Positions 53,764 to 63,911 of a DNA stretch of 64,000 bases are shown in pieces; position 1 is the first letter of the stretch; each line of letters begins with the position of its first letter. A model generated the notes under the pieces. It was given only the letters and a program-made list of their open reading frames with translations. It searched no databases and was not told the origin of the DNA. This DNA is from Sideroxyarcus sp045866275 (GTDB lineage: Bacteria; Pseudomonadota; Gammaproteobacteria; Burkholderiales; Gallionellaceae): NCBI GenBank assembly GCA_045866275.1, contig BAAFRX010000012.1, forward strand, positions 1 to 64,000, read 5' to 3'. Position numbers and translations under genes: made by a program.

Positions 53764-54492
53764 ATGGCAGCAGTAACAATGCGTCAAATGCTGGAAGCGG
53801 GCGTCCATTTCGGACACCAGACCCGTTTCTGGAATCCCAAGATGGCCCCCTATATCTTCGGTCATCGCAACAAGATTCATATCGTCAACCTGGAAAAGAC
53901 CGTCGTGATGTTCAACGACGCGCTGAAGGAAGCGCGCAAGATCGCGGCGAAGAAGGGCACCATCCTGTTCGTGGCGACCAAGCGCCAGGCGCGTGAGATC
54001 ATCCGCGAAGAAGCGCTGCGCTGCGGTTCGCCTTACGTTGACTACCGCTGGCTCGGCGGCATGCTCACCAATTTCAAGACCGTGCAGACTTCCATCAAGC
54101 GCCTGAAGGAACTGGAAGCGATGATCGAGGACGGCAGCATCGACAAGGTTTCGAAGAAGGAAGGCCTGATGTTCCGCCGCGAACTGGAGAAGCTGGAGCG
54201 CAGCTTGGGCGGGATCAAGGATCTGCAAGGTCTGCCTTCTGCCCTTTTTGTTATCGACGTCGGCTACCAGAAGGGTGCCGTCACCGAAGCGCAGAAGCTG
54301 GGCATTCCGGTCATCGGCGTGGTGGATACCAACCACAGCCCGCTCGGCGTGGATTTCGTGATCCCCGGTAACGACGACTCCAGCCAGGCGATCCGCCTGT
54401 ACGCGCGCGGCATGGCCGATGCGATTCTGGAAGGACGCGAGCAATCGGTCAACGAACTGACCGAGCAGTTGGCGGAAAGCGCTGCTGCCTAA
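53764..54492 (+). CDS. rpsB: 30S ribosomal protein S2
   Basis: S2 is a late-assembling protein of the small subunit. The 242-residue product begins AAVTMRQMLEAGVHFGHQTR and includes WNPKMAPYIFG, VDYRWLGGMLTNF and IPVIGVVDTNHSP, all diagnostic. The leader of about 127 bases is long enough to fold; in E. coli S2 represses rpsB-tsf through its leader, and a similar control is plausible. A hairpin before tsf probably reduces read-through. Confidence 0.98.
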   Translation: MAAVTMRQMLEAGVHFGHQTRFWNPKMAPYIFGHRNKIHIVNLEKTVVMFNDALKEARKIAAKKGTILFVATKRQAREIIREEALRCGSPYVDYRWLGGMLTNFKTVQTSIKRLKELEAMIEDGSIDKVSKKEGLMFRRELEKLERSLGGIKDLQGLPSALFVIDVGYQKGAVTEAQKLGIPVIGVVDTNHSPLGVDFVIPGNDDSSQAIRLYARGMADAILEGREQSVNELTEQLAESAAA

Positions 54493-54508
54493 GCTGCCTT
54501 CCCGCAAC

Positions 54509-54532
54509 AAGGGGGCGCAAGCCCCCTTTTTT
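54509..54532 (+). terminator. Attenuating terminator between rpsB and tsf
   Basis: AAGGGGGC-GCAA-GCCCCCTT, an 8-bp stem with GCAA tetraloop, is followed by TTTT. tsf has no strong promoter of its own in the 37 bases left, so termination is probably partial. Confidence 0.85.
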
Positions 54533-54569
54533 GTAACCTGAATTTAGTTGAGATTGTTAGGAGTGTGAC

Positions 54570-55472
54570 ATGGCTGAAATCACCGCAACGATGGTGAAAG
54601 AACTGCGCGAGGCCACCGGCCTCGGCATGATGGAATGCAAGAAGGCATTGGTCGAGACCCATGGCGATGCGAAAGCGGCGGAAGAGTTGCTGCGCATCAA
54701 GAGCGGCGCGAAGGCCAGCAAGGCCGCTTCGCGCGTGACGGCGGAAGGCGTGATCGGTTCGTTCCTGGCGGCTGACGGCAAGATCGGCGCCGTGGCGGAA
54801 GTGAACTGCGAAACCGATTTCGTGGCCAAGAACGATGACTTCATGGCGTTCGCGAAGAACGTCGCCGAAACCGTGGCCAAGAACGATCCGGCCGATATCG
54901 ATGCGCTGCTGGCGATGAACCTGACCCATGGCACCGGGACCGTGGAAGAGGATCGCAAGGCGCTGGTGATGAAGCTGGGCGAGAACCTCACCGTGCGCCG
55001 TTTCGAGCGCTATGCGACCACCACCGGAAAACTGTCCACCTATCTGCACGGCAACAAGATCGGCGTGATGGTCAATTACAGCGGCGGCGACGATACACTC
55101 GGCAAAGATCTGGCGATGCATATCGCGGCGAGCAAGCCGAAGTCGGTGGATGCCTCGGGCGTCAACCCGGAAGAAATCGCCACCGAGCGGCGCATCGCCA
55201 TCGAGAAAGCGCGCGAAGCAGGCAAACCCGAAGCGATGCTGGAAAAGATCGCCGAAGGCACGGTGCAGAAATTTCTGCGCGAAGTGACCTTGCTGGGGCA
55301 GGTGTTCGTCAAGGCCGAAGATGGCAAGCAGACCATCGAGCAATTGCTGAAGAGCAAGGGCGCCTCGGTTTCCGCTTTCCAGATGTTCATCGTCGGCGAA
55401 GGCATCGAGAAAAAAGTGGAAGACTATGCGGCTGAAGTTGCCGCCGCCGCAGCCGCTGCCAAGAAAGCCTGA
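54570..55472 (+). CDS. tsf: Elongation factor Ts
   Basis: EF-Ts is the nucleotide exchange factor of EF-Tu. The 300-residue protein begins with the UBA-like TMVKELREATGLGMMECKKAL and has CETDFVAKND, the EF-Tu-contact TDFV motif. The C-terminal ends in an Ala-rich tail. AGGAG precedes the ATG; pyrH starts two bases after the stop. Confidence 0.98.
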   Translation: MAEITATMVKELREATGLGMMECKKALVETHGDAKAAEELLRIKSGAKASKAASRVTAEGVIGSFLAADGKIGAVAEVNCETDFVAKNDDFMAFAKNVAETVAKNDPADIDALLAMNLTHGTGTVEEDRKALVMKLGENLTVRRFERYATTTGKLSTYLHGNKIGVMVNYSGGDDTLGKDLAMHIAASKPKSVDASGVNPEEIATERRIAIEKAREAGKPEAMLEKIAEGTVQKFLREVTLLGQVFVKAEDGKQTIEQLLKSKGASVSAFQMFIVGEGIEKKVEDYAAEVAAAAAAAKKA

Positions 55473-55474
55473 AC

Positions 55475-56203
55475 ATGACCGCCGCGCGCGCCCCCGCCTA
55501 CAACCGCATCCTGCTGAAACTTTCCGGTGAAGCCCTGATGGGCGATGACAGCTACGGCATCAATCGTGCCGTCATCGAGCGCATCGTGGCCGAGATCAAG
55601 GAAGTGGTCGAATTGGGCGTGGAAGTGGCAATGGTCATCGGCGGCGGCAACATCTTCCGTGGCGTGGCGCCTGCCGCGGCCGGGATGGATCGCGCCACGG
55701 CCGATTACATGGGGATGCTGGCCACCGTGATGAACTCGATGGCCTTGCAGGATGCCATGACCCGGGCCGGCGTGGAGTGCCGTGTGCAGTCCGCCCTGAG
55801 CCTGGAGCAGGTCGCCGAGCCGTTCATCCGCGGCAAGGCGCTGCGCTATCTGGAAGACGGCAAGGTGGTGATCTTCGCCGCCGGCATCGGCAGTCCGTTC
55901 TTTACTACCGATACCGCGGCCGCCCTGCGCGGCGTGGAGATGTCGGCCAACGTGGTGATCAAGGCGACCAAGGTGGACGGTATCTATACGGATGATCCGA
56001 AGAAGAATCCCGATGCGATCCGCTATCAGAGCTTGAGCTTTGACGAGGCGATCAGCAAGAATCTGAAGGTGATGGACGCGACGGCGCTGACCTTGTGCCG
56101 CGACCAGAAGTTGCCCATCATTGTGTTCAGCATCTTCAAGCCGGGAGCACTGAAGCGGGTGGTATTCGGTGAGGGCGAGGGAACTTTAGTACGGGTGGAT
56201 TAG
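55475..56203 (+). CDS. pyrH: UMP kinase
   Basis: PyrH phosphorylates UMP to UDP and is allosterically controlled by GTP and UTP. The 242-residue protein has RILLKLSGEALMG, IGGGNIFRG, and the C-terminal TALTLCRDQKLPIIVF. Its place in tsf-pyrH-frr is the standard bacterial order. Confidence 0.98.
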   Translation: MTAARAPAYNRILLKLSGEALMGDDSYGINRAVIERIVAEIKEVVELGVEVAMVIGGGNIFRGVAPAAAGMDRATADYMGMLATVMNSMALQDAMTRAGVECRVQSALSLEQVAEPFIRGKALRYLEDGKVVIFAAGIGSPFFTTDTAAALRGVEMSANVVIKATKVDGIYTDDPKKNPDAIRYQSLSFDEAISKNLKVMDATALTLCRDQKLPIIVFSIFKPGALKRVVFGEGEGTLVRVD

Positions 56204-56212
56204 GAGCGGAAC

Positions 56213-56770
56213 ATGATTGCGGATATCAAAAAGAGCGTCGAGCAGAAAATGAGCAAGTCGCTGGAAGCCCTGAAGGTCGATCTGGGCAAGATTCGCACCG
56301 GGCGCGCGCACACCGGATTGCTGGACCATGTGATGGTGGATTACTACGGCAACCCGACCCCGGTCAACCAGGTGGCGAACGTGACCCTGGCCGACGCGCG
56401 CACCATCGGCGTGCAACCTTATGAGAAGAACATGGTGGGGCCGATCGAAAAAGCGATCCGCGACTCCGATCTGGGGCTGAATCCGGCCACCAACGGGGAG
56501 ATGATCCGGGTGCCGATGCCGATGCTGACGGAAGAGCGCCGGCGCGATCTGATCAAGGTGGTCAAGAGCGAGGGCGAGGATGCCAAGATTGCGGTGCGCA
56601 ACATCCGCCGCGACGCCAATGAGCAGTTGAAGAAATTGCTGAAGGACAAGGAAGTCGGCGAAGACGAGGAGCGCCGTGCGCAGGAGGATGTGCAGAAACT
56701 CACCGACCGCTTCGTCGCCGAGATCGACAAGGCATTGCAAGTCAAAGAAGCCGACCTGATGGCGGTTTGA
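56213..56770 (+). CDS. frr: Ribosome recycling factor
   Basis: RRF splits post-termination ribosomes with EF-G. The 185-residue protein has the three-helix domain (EQKMSKSLEALKVDLGKIRTG in part) and GRAHTGLLDHVMVDYYGNPTP. GGAGCGG precedes the ATG. Confidence 0.98.
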   Translation: MIADIKKSVEQKMSKSLEALKVDLGKIRTGRAHTGLLDHVMVDYYGNPTPVNQVANVTLADARTIGVQPYEKNMVGPIEKAIRDSDLGLNPATNGEMIRVPMPMLTEERRRDLIKVVKSEGEDAKIAVRNIRRDANEQLKKLLKDKEVGEDEERRAQEDVQKLTDRFVAEIDKALQVKEADLMAV

Positions 56771-56853
56771 GCGCGTCGCGGGTGGCGGGAACCACAGGGT
56801 GCGCGTTTGCGCCCAAATGAAGACCGCTGGCTGCAAGCTCACAAGGAATCCCG

Positions 56854-57615
56854 ATGGCGCTATTCAAGAGTTCCACCCGCATCATCCCCGACGTGCCCGC
56901 AGTGCCGCGGCACATCGCCATCATCATGGACGGCAACGGGCGCTGGGCGAAACAGCGTTTCATGCCACGCGTGATGGGGCACCAGCGCGGGGTGGAGACG
57001 GTGCGCGAAGTGGTCAAAGCCTGCCGCGAGATGGGGGTTGAATATCTGACCCTGTTCGCTTTCAGCAGCGAGAACTGGCGCCGCCCTGCGGAAGAAGTGT
57101 CCTTTCTGATGCAATTATTCCTGAAGATGCTGGAACGCGAAGTGGGAAAATTGCACGAGAACAATATCTGTCTGAAAGTCATCGGCGACCGCAGCCGTTT
57201 CGACGCGCAACTGGTGGGTTATATCGAGCAGGCTGAACAGCTTACCGCCGCTAACACCAGCCTCACCCTGACCATCGCGGCCAATTACGGCGGGCGCTGG
57301 GACATCATGCAAGCCATGCATGCCTTGAGTCAGGCGCATCCCGAGCGCGCTACGGCGTTCGAGGAAGAAGAGCTCGATCCCTATCTTTCCATGCACTACG
57401 CGCCCGAGCCGGATTTGTTCATCCGTACCGGGGGCGAGCAGCGCATCAGCAATTTCCTGCTGTGGCAACTGGCCTATACCGAGCTGTATTTCACCGATGT
57501 CCTGTGGCCGGCATTCGGGCGCAAGGAACTGGAGGCGGCAATCGCCTCTTACCAGAAACGCGAGCGCCGCTTCGGTCGTACCAGCGAACAACTGAAGGGG
57601 GAATCCGGTGCTTAA
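56854..57615 (+). CDS. uppS: Undecaprenyl diphosphate synthase
   Basis: UppS makes the C55 lipid carrier for peptidoglycan and other envelope polymers. The 253-residue protein has the catalytic Asp in HIAIIMDGNGRWAKQR, LTLFAFSSENWRRP and the basic RTGGEQRISNFLLWQ motif. AAGGAATC precedes the ATG. It overlaps cdsA by eight bases. Confidence 0.97.
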   Translation: MALFKSSTRIIPDVPAVPRHIAIIMDGNGRWAKQRFMPRVMGHQRGVETVREVVKACREMGVEYLTLFAFSSENWRRPAEEVSFLMQLFLKMLEREVGKLHENNICLKVIGDRSRFDAQLVGYIEQAEQLTAANTSLTLTIAANYGGRWDIMQAMHALSQAHPERATAFEEEELDPYLSMHYAPEPDLFIRTGGEQRISNFLLWQLAYTELYFTDVLWPAFGRKELEAAIASYQKRERRFGRTSEQLKGESGA

Positions 57616-58438
57616 ATCGCGCGTGCTTACGGCCATCGTCCTGTTGCTGTTGTTGCTGGCAGCGCTGTTCCTGCTGCCGCCGCTGGGATGGGCGCTGCTG
57701 GTGGTGGCGATGGTGCTGCAAGGCACGTCGGAATGGGCGCGCCTGTCTGTGTTGCAGGGGCGCCAGGCCAATCTGTACTGGGGCGCAACCCTGCTTCTGA
57801 TGCTGGGCCTGCTGTGGCTGGACGCCAGTGCTGGCGCGGAGCAAAGCCGCCATGTTCACCTGGTGTTCTATCTGCTCTCTGCCGTGCTGTGGCTGATCGT
57901 GGTGCCGGCCTGGCTGATGACGGGACTCAAGGTCACGCAACCGCTGTTGATGATGCTGGTCGGCTGGCTGGTGCTGATTCCCACCGGGCTGGCCATGATC
58001 GACCTGCGCGAAGCCGTTCCCGGTCCGTGGGTGCTGCTGTTCGTGATGGGCCTGGTGTGGGTAGCGGACAGTGCCGCCTATTTTGCCGGACGCAGGTTTG
58101 GCAAGACCAAGCTCGCGCCCAGCATCAGTCCCGGCAAGACCTGGGAGGGGGTGGCCGGGGCGGTCTTCGGCGTGTCCATCTATGTGGCACTGGTGTGGAC
58201 ATTCAGTGCGGAATTCTCCCGCCTGCAAGTTTTGCCCGCGCTGATGTTGACGGCCTGGTGGTGGGTGGTGTTGGCGATCCTCGGCGATCTGTTCGAATCA
58301 GCCATCAAGCGCCAGGCCGGCGTCAAGGATAGCGGGGCGCTGTTGCCCGGCCACGGTGGCCTGCTCGATCGCATCGACGCGCTGACCTCGACCCTCCCGC
58401 TGGCGGCGCTGGCGCTGCTGTTTCAGGGGATCAACTAG
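57608..58438 (+). CDS. cdsA: Phosphatidate cytidylyltransferase
   Basis: CdsA makes CDP-diacylglycerol, the precursor of all phospholipids here. The 276-residue membrane protein has about eight helices and the signature SPGKTWEGVAGAVFG followed by GDLFESAIKRQAGVKDSG. GTG at 57608 is the start, with AAGGGGGA upstream inside uppS. Confidence 0.96.
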   Translation: MLKSRVLTAIVLLLLLLAALFLLPPLGWALLVVAMVLQGTSEWARLSVLQGRQANLYWGATLLLMLGLLWLDASAGAEQSRHVHLVFYLLSAVLWLIVVPAWLMTGLKVTQPLLMMLVGWLVLIPTGLAMIDLREAVPGPWVLLFVMGLVWVADSAAYFAGRRFGKTKLAPSISPGKTWEGVAGAVFGVSIYVALVWTFSAEFSRLQVLPALMLTAWWWVVLAILGDLFESAIKRQAGVKDSGALLPGHGGLLDRIDALTSTLPLAALALLFQGIN

Positions 58439-59610
58439 TGCAGCGCCTCACCATCCTCGGTTCCACCGGCAGCATCGGCCAGAGCACGCTGGATGTGGTT
58501 GCGCGTCATCCCGACAAATATCAGGTCATTGCGCTGACCGCGCAGCAACAGGATGAATTGCTGTTCGACCAGTGCAGGCGTTTCCAGCCCCGTTATGCGG
58601 TATTGCTGGATGCAGATGCCGCCGAACGTTTGCATGCGCGTCTCGCCCTTGCGGGTCTTGCGACCGAAGTGTTGTGCGGTGCGGAGGCGCTGGTGCGGGT
58701 GGCGACCCTGGCCGAAGTCGATGCGGTGATGGCGGCGATCGTCGGTGCTGCGGGCATGCCGCCCACGCTGGCGGCGGCGCAGGCGGGCAAGAAGGTGTTG
58801 CTGGCAAACAAGGAGACGCTGGTGCTAGCCGGGCATCTGTTCATGGAAGCGGTGCATCGCAGCGGCGCGATTCTGCTGCCGATCGACAGCGAGCACAACG
58901 CCATCTTCCAGTCCTTGCCACACAACTATGCGGGCGATATGCGCCACAGCGGCGTCAGCAGGATATTGCTCACGGCTTCCGGGGGGCCGTTCCGTAACAC
59001 GCCGCTGGAGCAATTGCACAACGTCACGCCGGAGCAGGCGTGTGCCCACCCGAACTGGAGCATGGGGCGCAAGATTTCGGTCGATTCGGCCAGCATGATG
59101 AACAAGGGGCTGGAGGTGATCGAGGCCCGCTGGCTGTTCAACGCGGTGGCCGATGATATTCAGGTGGTGGTGCATCCGCAGAGCGTGATCCACTCGCTGG
59201 TGCAATACGTGGACGGCTCGGTGCTGGCGCAACTCGGCAATCCGGACATGCGCACCCCCATTGCCCATGCCCTAGCCTGGCCGCAACGTATCGACTCGGG
59301 CGTGGCACCGCTCGATCTGTTTGCCGTGGCGCATCTCGATTTTGTCGCCCCCGATTTCAAGCGCTTCCCCTGTCTTGCGCTCGCCTATCAGGCGCTGCGG
59401 GCGGGCGGGACAGCCACGGCGCTGCTGAATGCGGCGAATGAGGTTGCGGTGGCCGCCTTCCTTGAACGCCGCATCGCTTTCCTTGATATTCCGCGCCTGA
59501 TCGAAGCGGTGCTGGGCGGCGTTCCGCGCAGCGAAGTGCATGCCCTGCAGGATGTGCTTGAGGCCGATGCGGCCGCGCGCGAGGCGGCGCAGGCGTGGAT
59601 CGCGCGATGA
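58438..59610 (+). CDS. dxr: 1-deoxy-D-xylulose 5-phosphate reductoisomerase
   Basis: Dxr converts DXP to MEP, the committed step of the isoprenoid pathway that IspH ends. The 390-residue protein has the NADPH motif LGSTGSIGQSTLDV, LLANKETLVLAG, DSEHNAIFQ metal site and ASGGPFRN. GTG 58438 overlaps the cdsA TAG. Confidence 0.97.
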   Translation: MQRLTILGSTGSIGQSTLDVVARHPDKYQVIALTAQQQDELLFDQCRRFQPRYAVLLDADAAERLHARLALAGLATEVLCGAEALVRVATLAEVDAVMAAIVGAAGMPPTLAAAQAGKKVLLANKETLVLAGHLFMEAVHRSGAILLPIDSEHNAIFQSLPHNYAGDMRHSGVSRILLTASGGPFRNTPLEQLHNVTPEQACAHPNWSMGRKISVDSASMMNKGLEVIEARWLFNAVADDIQVVVHPQSVIHSLVQYVDGSVLAQLGNPDMRTPIAHALAWPQRIDSGVAPLDLFAVAHLDFVAPDFKRFPCLALAYQALRAGGTATALLNAANEVAVAAFLERRIAFLDIPRLIEAVLGGVPRSEVHALQDVLEADAAAREAAQAWIAR

Positions 59611-59689
59611 AATCCAGCCCCCTTTGCCGCAGAGCCCGCAGCGCATCGGGTGAATTTTTGTGCAGCACGGACGCTGGATTTTCCTGCAG

Positions 59690-61045
59690 ATGACCACTTT
59701 GTTTGCGTTCATTGTCGCCATCGTCGTGCTGGTGGTGTTCCACGAATGGGGACACTACGCCGTTGCACGCTGGTGCGACGTCAAGGTGCTGCGTTTTTCG
59801 GTCGGTTTCGGCCGCATCCTCTATTCGCGCCGTTTCGGCAATGGCGAGACGGAATGGGCGATCTCGGCCATCCCGCTCGGGGGCTACGTCAAGATGCTGG
59901 ACGAGCGGGATGGAGAGGTTGCGGCGTCCGACTTGTCGCGCGCGTTCAACCGCAAGCCGGTGTTGCAGCGCATGGCCATCGTGGTGGCCGGGCCGCTGGC
60001 CAATCTGTTGCTGGCGGTCGTGTTGTATTGGGCGTTGTTCGTCCATGGCGTGGCGGAAATCAAACCGGTCCTGGGCGATATCCGGCCGGGGACACCGGCG
60101 GCGCTTGCGCGGCTGCAGGTGCAGGACAGCATTGTCGGCATCAACGGCGAGGCAGTGGCGAGCTGGCAGGAAGTGCGCTGGCGCTTGCTTGATCTGGTCC
60201 TGCGGGACGGGCAGGCACAGCTTGCAGTGCGCACCGTGCAGGGGGATACCGCGTTGCGCACCCTGCCTCTGGCCGATTTGAGCGCCGCCGATCTGGATGG
60301 CGACTTCATGGCAAAACTGGGGCTGCAGCCGTATCAGCCCCCGGTTTATCCGATCATCGGCAAACTGGCGGCAGACGGTGCGGGGCAACGCGGCGGGTTG
60401 CGCGAGGGCGACCGCATCATCGGCGTGGATGGCAAGACGATGGAGTATTGGCGCGACTGGGTCGAAGTGGTGCGCGCGCATCCGCAGCAGCCCCTGCACA
60501 TCGAAATCGACCGCGCCGGACAGGTGCAGCCGTTGGTGATCACGCCGGATCGGATCGAGGAAAACGGGGTCATCATCGGGCGCATTGGCGCCGCGCCACA
60601 AATCGACCGCGCCGCATTCGACGCCCTGCTGACCGAGGTGCGCTATTCCCCCGCGCGCGCCCTGCAGCGGGCACTGCAAAAAACCTATGAAACCTCGTTC
60701 ATCAGCCTGAAGATGATGGCGAAAATGGTGGTGGGCGAAGTGTCGCTGAAGAATCTGTCCGGCCCGATCACGATTGCCGACTATGCGGGGCAGTCGGCGC
60801 AGATGGGGGTGGCCGCCTATCTTGGCTTTCTTGCGCTGATCAGCATCAGTCTGGGCATCCTCAATCTGCTGCCCATCCCGTTATTGGATGGGGGGCATTT
60901 GCTGTATTATGTCGTCGAATTTTTCAAAGGCAGTCCGGTGTCGGACACGCTGTGGGAAGCCGGACAAAAAGTGGGCATTGCGCTCCTGCTCACCCTCATG
61001 GGTTTTGCCTTGTACAACGACATCAGTCGCCTGATCTTGGGTTGA
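59690..61045 (+). CDS. rseP: Site-2 protease RseP
   Basis: RseP cleaves anti-sigma factor and other membrane substrates within the bilayer. The 451-residue protein has the zinc motif HEWGH (His18, Glu19, His22), two PDZ domains (residues about 115-300), and the C-terminal LNLLPIPLLDGGHL. ATG 59690 gives the usual TLFAFIVAIVVLVVFHE start; GTG 59660 is possible. A gap of 79 bases separates it from dxr. Confidence 0.95.
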   Translation: MTTLFAFIVAIVVLVVFHEWGHYAVARWCDVKVLRFSVGFGRILYSRRFGNGETEWAISAIPLGGYVKMLDERDGEVAASDLSRAFNRKPVLQRMAIVVAGPLANLLLAVVLYWALFVHGVAEIKPVLGDIRPGTPAALARLQVQDSIVGINGEAVASWQEVRWRLLDLVLRDGQAQLAVRTVQGDTALRTLPLADLSAADLDGDFMAKLGLQPYQPPVYPIIGKLAADGAGQRGGLREGDRIIGVDGKTMEYWRDWVEVVRAHPQQPLHIEIDRAGQVQPLVITPDRIEENGVIIGRIGAAPQIDRAAFDALLTEVRYSPARALQRALQKTYETSFISLKMMAKMVVGEVSLKNLSGPITIADYAGQSAQMGVAAYLGFLALISISLGILNLLPIPLLDGGHLLYYVVEFFKGSPVSDTLWEAGQKVGIALLLTLMGFALYNDISRLILG

Positions 61046-61050
61046 AAATA

Positions 61051-63333
61051 ATGGATTTGAGAAAACTTGCAGGCGTATTGACGCTCCTGTACGGCGCATC
61101 CGTCTGGGCGGGCGAGCCGTTTGTGGTGAAGGATATCCGGGTCGAGGGAATACAGCGCACCGAAGCCGGCACGGTGTTCAGCTATCTGCCGCTGAAAACC
61201 GGCGATACCCTGAATGACGAACGTGCCGCCGCCGCGGTGCACGCCTTGTTCGCCACCGGTTTCTTCAAGGATGTGCAGTTGCTGGCCGAGCAGGGCGTGC
61301 TCGTGGTCAGGGTGCAGGAGCGGCCGACCATCGCCAGCGTCGAATTGAACGGCATCAAGGATTTTCCCAAGCCGCAGTTGCTGGACAATCTCAAGCTGGT
61401 TGGCCTGGCCGAAGGGCGTATCTTTGACCGGGCGATGCTGGAGAAGTCCGAACAGGAACTGAAACGCCAGTACATCGCGCGCGGCAAATATGCGGTGGTG
61501 GTGAAGACTACGGTGACCGAACTCGAGCGCAACCGGGTGTCCGTCAAGCTGGATGTAACCGAAGGCAACCCCGCGAAAATTCGCCGGATCAACATTGTGG
61601 GCAACGCGCGTTACCGGGAAAACGATCTGCTGGATGAAATGAAACTGACTACGCCCGGTTTGTTCACCTGGATAACCAGTAATGACCAGTACTCAAAACC
61701 CAAGCTGGAAGCAGATATGGAGGCGTTGCGCAGCCTGTATCTCAATTCCGGTTATATGGATTTTTCCATCGACTCGACCCAGGTCTCGATCTCGGTGGAC
61801 AAGCAGGATATCTACATTACCCTGAATATCACCGAAGGCGATCAATACACGGTGTCCGACGTCAAGGTGGCGGGTGCGAAAGGCGTTTTCTCGAACGAGG
61901 CGTTGCGCGCCATGATCGACATCAAGCCCGGGCAGATTTTTTCACGCGAGGCATTGACGGCGGCTTCCGACAAGATACGCGAGGAGATGGGCGACAAGGG
62001 CTATGCGTTCGCCAATGTCGGCGCGATTCCGGATATCGACAAGGAAAAGCATCAAGTGGCCTTTACCTTCATGGTCGATCCGATGCAGCGCGCCATTGTG
62101 CGCCGCATCAATGTGACCGGCAACGAGAAGACCAAAGATGAAGTGGTGCGGCGCGAATTCCGCCAGATGGAAGGCGGCTGGTTCTCCACCTCGAAGATCA
62201 AGAAATCAAAGCAACGTCTGGACAGGCTGGGTTTTTTTGGCGCGACCAACGTTGAAACACAGCCGGTCACGGGAAGCAACGACCAGCTCGATCTGAATTT
62301 GAGTGTGGAGGAAAAACCGACTGGTAACTTCCAGATCGGCGCGGGATTCAGCAACGGAGAAGGATTGACCCTGCTGGGCGGCGTTAGCCAGTCCAATCTG
62401 TTTGGCACGGGCAATGCGCTCTCGACGCAAATCAACACTAGCAAAATCAACCAGGTTATATCGATTTCCTATACCAATCCCTATTTCACTGACGACGGTA
62501 TCAGTCGCGGTTTCGACGTGTTCAGGCGCAGAACCGATGGCACAACGACCTCGATCAGCCAGTTTTCCTCACTGACTTATGGGGGCGGCGTACGTTTTGG
62601 CGTGCCGGTCAATGATGACGAGACTTTCCAGTACGGCTTGTCGCTGGAAGATACCACGCTGGATCTCAACAGCAACAGCCCGCAGCGTTTTGTTGACTAC
62701 ATCAACACGTTTGGCTCGCACAACCAGAACGTGCTGGGAACCATCGGCTGGACACGAGACACGCGCAACAACGCGGTTAATACCACCCAAGGCGATACGC
62801 AACGCGCTTTTCTGGAAGTGGCGCTGCCGGTCTCCGGCCAGAATTTCTATAAGCTCACCTATAACCAGCAATGGTTTCAACCCTTGAGCCGCCTCATGAC
62901 CTTGCATTTGAACGGCGAGCTGGGTGTCGCGGGCGGCTATGGGGGGCAGGAATTGCCCTTCTTCAAGAATTTGTTTGCAGGCGGAACGGGTTCGGTGCGC
63001 GGGTATGACCTGAATTCACTCGGTCCCCGCGATATCAACAACGATGCCCTGGGGGGAAGCAGGCGCGTGGTGGGTAATGCCGAAGTCCTGTTTCCGGTTC
63101 CGGGGATGGAAAAGAATCAATCCGTACGCTTGAGTACGTTTCTGGATGGCGGCGCAGTGTATGGTGGCAAGACCGAGGTGCCCGCTTCCGAGGGAATGCG
63201 CTACTCGATCGGTTTGGGTTTAAACTGGTTCTCGCCGGCGGGGCCGATGCAATTCAGTTGGGCGAAGCCGCTGAACCCGCAGTCCCAGGATAAAATACAG
63301 AATTTCCAATTCACCTTGGGCGGTTTCTTCTGA
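61051..63333 (+). CDS. bamA: Outer membrane assembly factor BamA
   Basis: BamA is the central barrel of the BAM complex. The 760-residue protein has a signal peptide (cleavage near SVWA), five POTRA domains (about residues 20-420, first FVVKDIRVEGIQRTEAGTVF) and a C-terminal 16-strand barrel ending in FQFTLGGFF, with the conserved GGTGSVRGYDLNSLGPRD loop. ATG 61051 is the start. BamD, its partner, is encoded at 22176. Confidence 0.97.
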   Translation: MDLRKLAGVLTLLYGASVWAGEPFVVKDIRVEGIQRTEAGTVFSYLPLKTGDTLNDERAAAAVHALFATGFFKDVQLLAEQGVLVVRVQERPTIASVELNGIKDFPKPQLLDNLKLVGLAEGRIFDRAMLEKSEQELKRQYIARGKYAVVVKTTVTELERNRVSVKLDVTEGNPAKIRRINIVGNARYRENDLLDEMKLTTPGLFTWITSNDQYSKPKLEADMEALRSLYLNSGYMDFSIDSTQVSISVDKQDIYITLNITEGDQYTVSDVKVAGAKGVFSNEALRAMIDIKPGQIFSREALTAASDKIREEMGDKGYAFANVGAIPDIDKEKHQVAFTFMVDPMQRAIVRRINVTGNEKTKDEVVRREFRQMEGGWFSTSKIKKSKQRLDRLGFFGATNVETQPVTGSNDQLDLNLSVEEKPTGNFQIGAGFSNGEGLTLLGGVSQSNLFGTGNALSTQINTSKINQVISISYTNPYFTDDGISRGFDVFRRRTDGTTTSISQFSSLTYGGGVRFGVPVNDDETFQYGLSLEDTTLDLNSNSPQRFVDYINTFGSHNQNVLGTIGWTRDTRNNAVNTTQGDTQRAFLEVALPVSGQNFYKLTYNQQWFQPLSRLMTLHLNGELGVAGGYGGQELPFFKNLFAGGTGSVRGYDLNSLGPRDINNDALGGSRRVVGNAEVLFPVPGMEKNQSVRLSTFLDGGAVYGGKTEVPASEGMRYSIGLGLNWFSPAGPMQFSWAKPLNPQSQDKIQNFQFTLGGFF

Positions 63334-63379
63334 ACTGCCAGACAATGACGGAACGGGGGATGCCCACAAAGGAGGCAGC

Positions 63380-63895
63380 ATGAAAAACGGAATAGTGACA
63401 GGCATTCTTCTGTGCGCTTTCGCCACTGGCGCACTCGCCGAAACCGCCCGGATCGGCTTTGTCGATACCGAGCGGATTCTGCGCGAATCGGAACCGGCGC
63501 TGGCCGCGCAGAAATTGATAGACAAGGAATTTTCCGTGCGCGAACAGGAAGTCAAGGCGCTGGCCAAGCAATTGCAGGATGCCAAGGAGAATCTGGAATC
63601 GGCGCGGGCAAAGCTGTCGGATTCGACACGCCGGATCCAGGAGCGCGAGATTGACAATTTGAATCTGCTGCTGCAAACGCGGCAACGCGAGTTGCGCGAG
63701 GATCTTTCGTTGCGCCAGAACGAAGAGCTGGCGCGGATTCTCGCCAGGGCAGATCAGGCGATCAGGCAGATTGCGGAAACCGAACAATACGATTTCATCC
63801 TGCAGGAAGCCGTTTATCGCAGCCCGAAAGTGGATATCACGGACAAGGTGCTGAAATACCTGGCGGGTGAACAGACCGAACCGGCGGAAAGATAA
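63380..63895 (+). CDS. skp: Periplasmic chaperone Skp (OmpH)
   Basis: Skp holds unfolded outer-membrane proteins in the periplasm. The 171-residue protein has a signal peptide (cleavage near TGALA), then RIGFVDTERIL and long coiled-coil arms rich in Glu, Gln, Arg and Lys. AAAGGAGG precedes the ATG. Standard position between bamA and lpxD. Confidence 0.95.
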   Translation: MKNGIVTGILLCAFATGALAETARIGFVDTERILRESEPALAAQKLIDKEFSVREQEVKALAKQLQDAKENLESARAKLSDSTRRIQEREIDNLNLLLQTRQRELREDLSLRQNEELARILARADQAIRQIAETEQYDFILQEAVYRSPKVDITDKVLKYLAGEQTEPAER

Positions 63896-63911
63896 AGCGC
63901 GGTTCCACCCT

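Noticed and set aside
60952..61050. 33-residue N-terminal extension of BamA
   Set aside because: It lies in the rseP end in another frame and would bury the signal peptide that begins at 61051.
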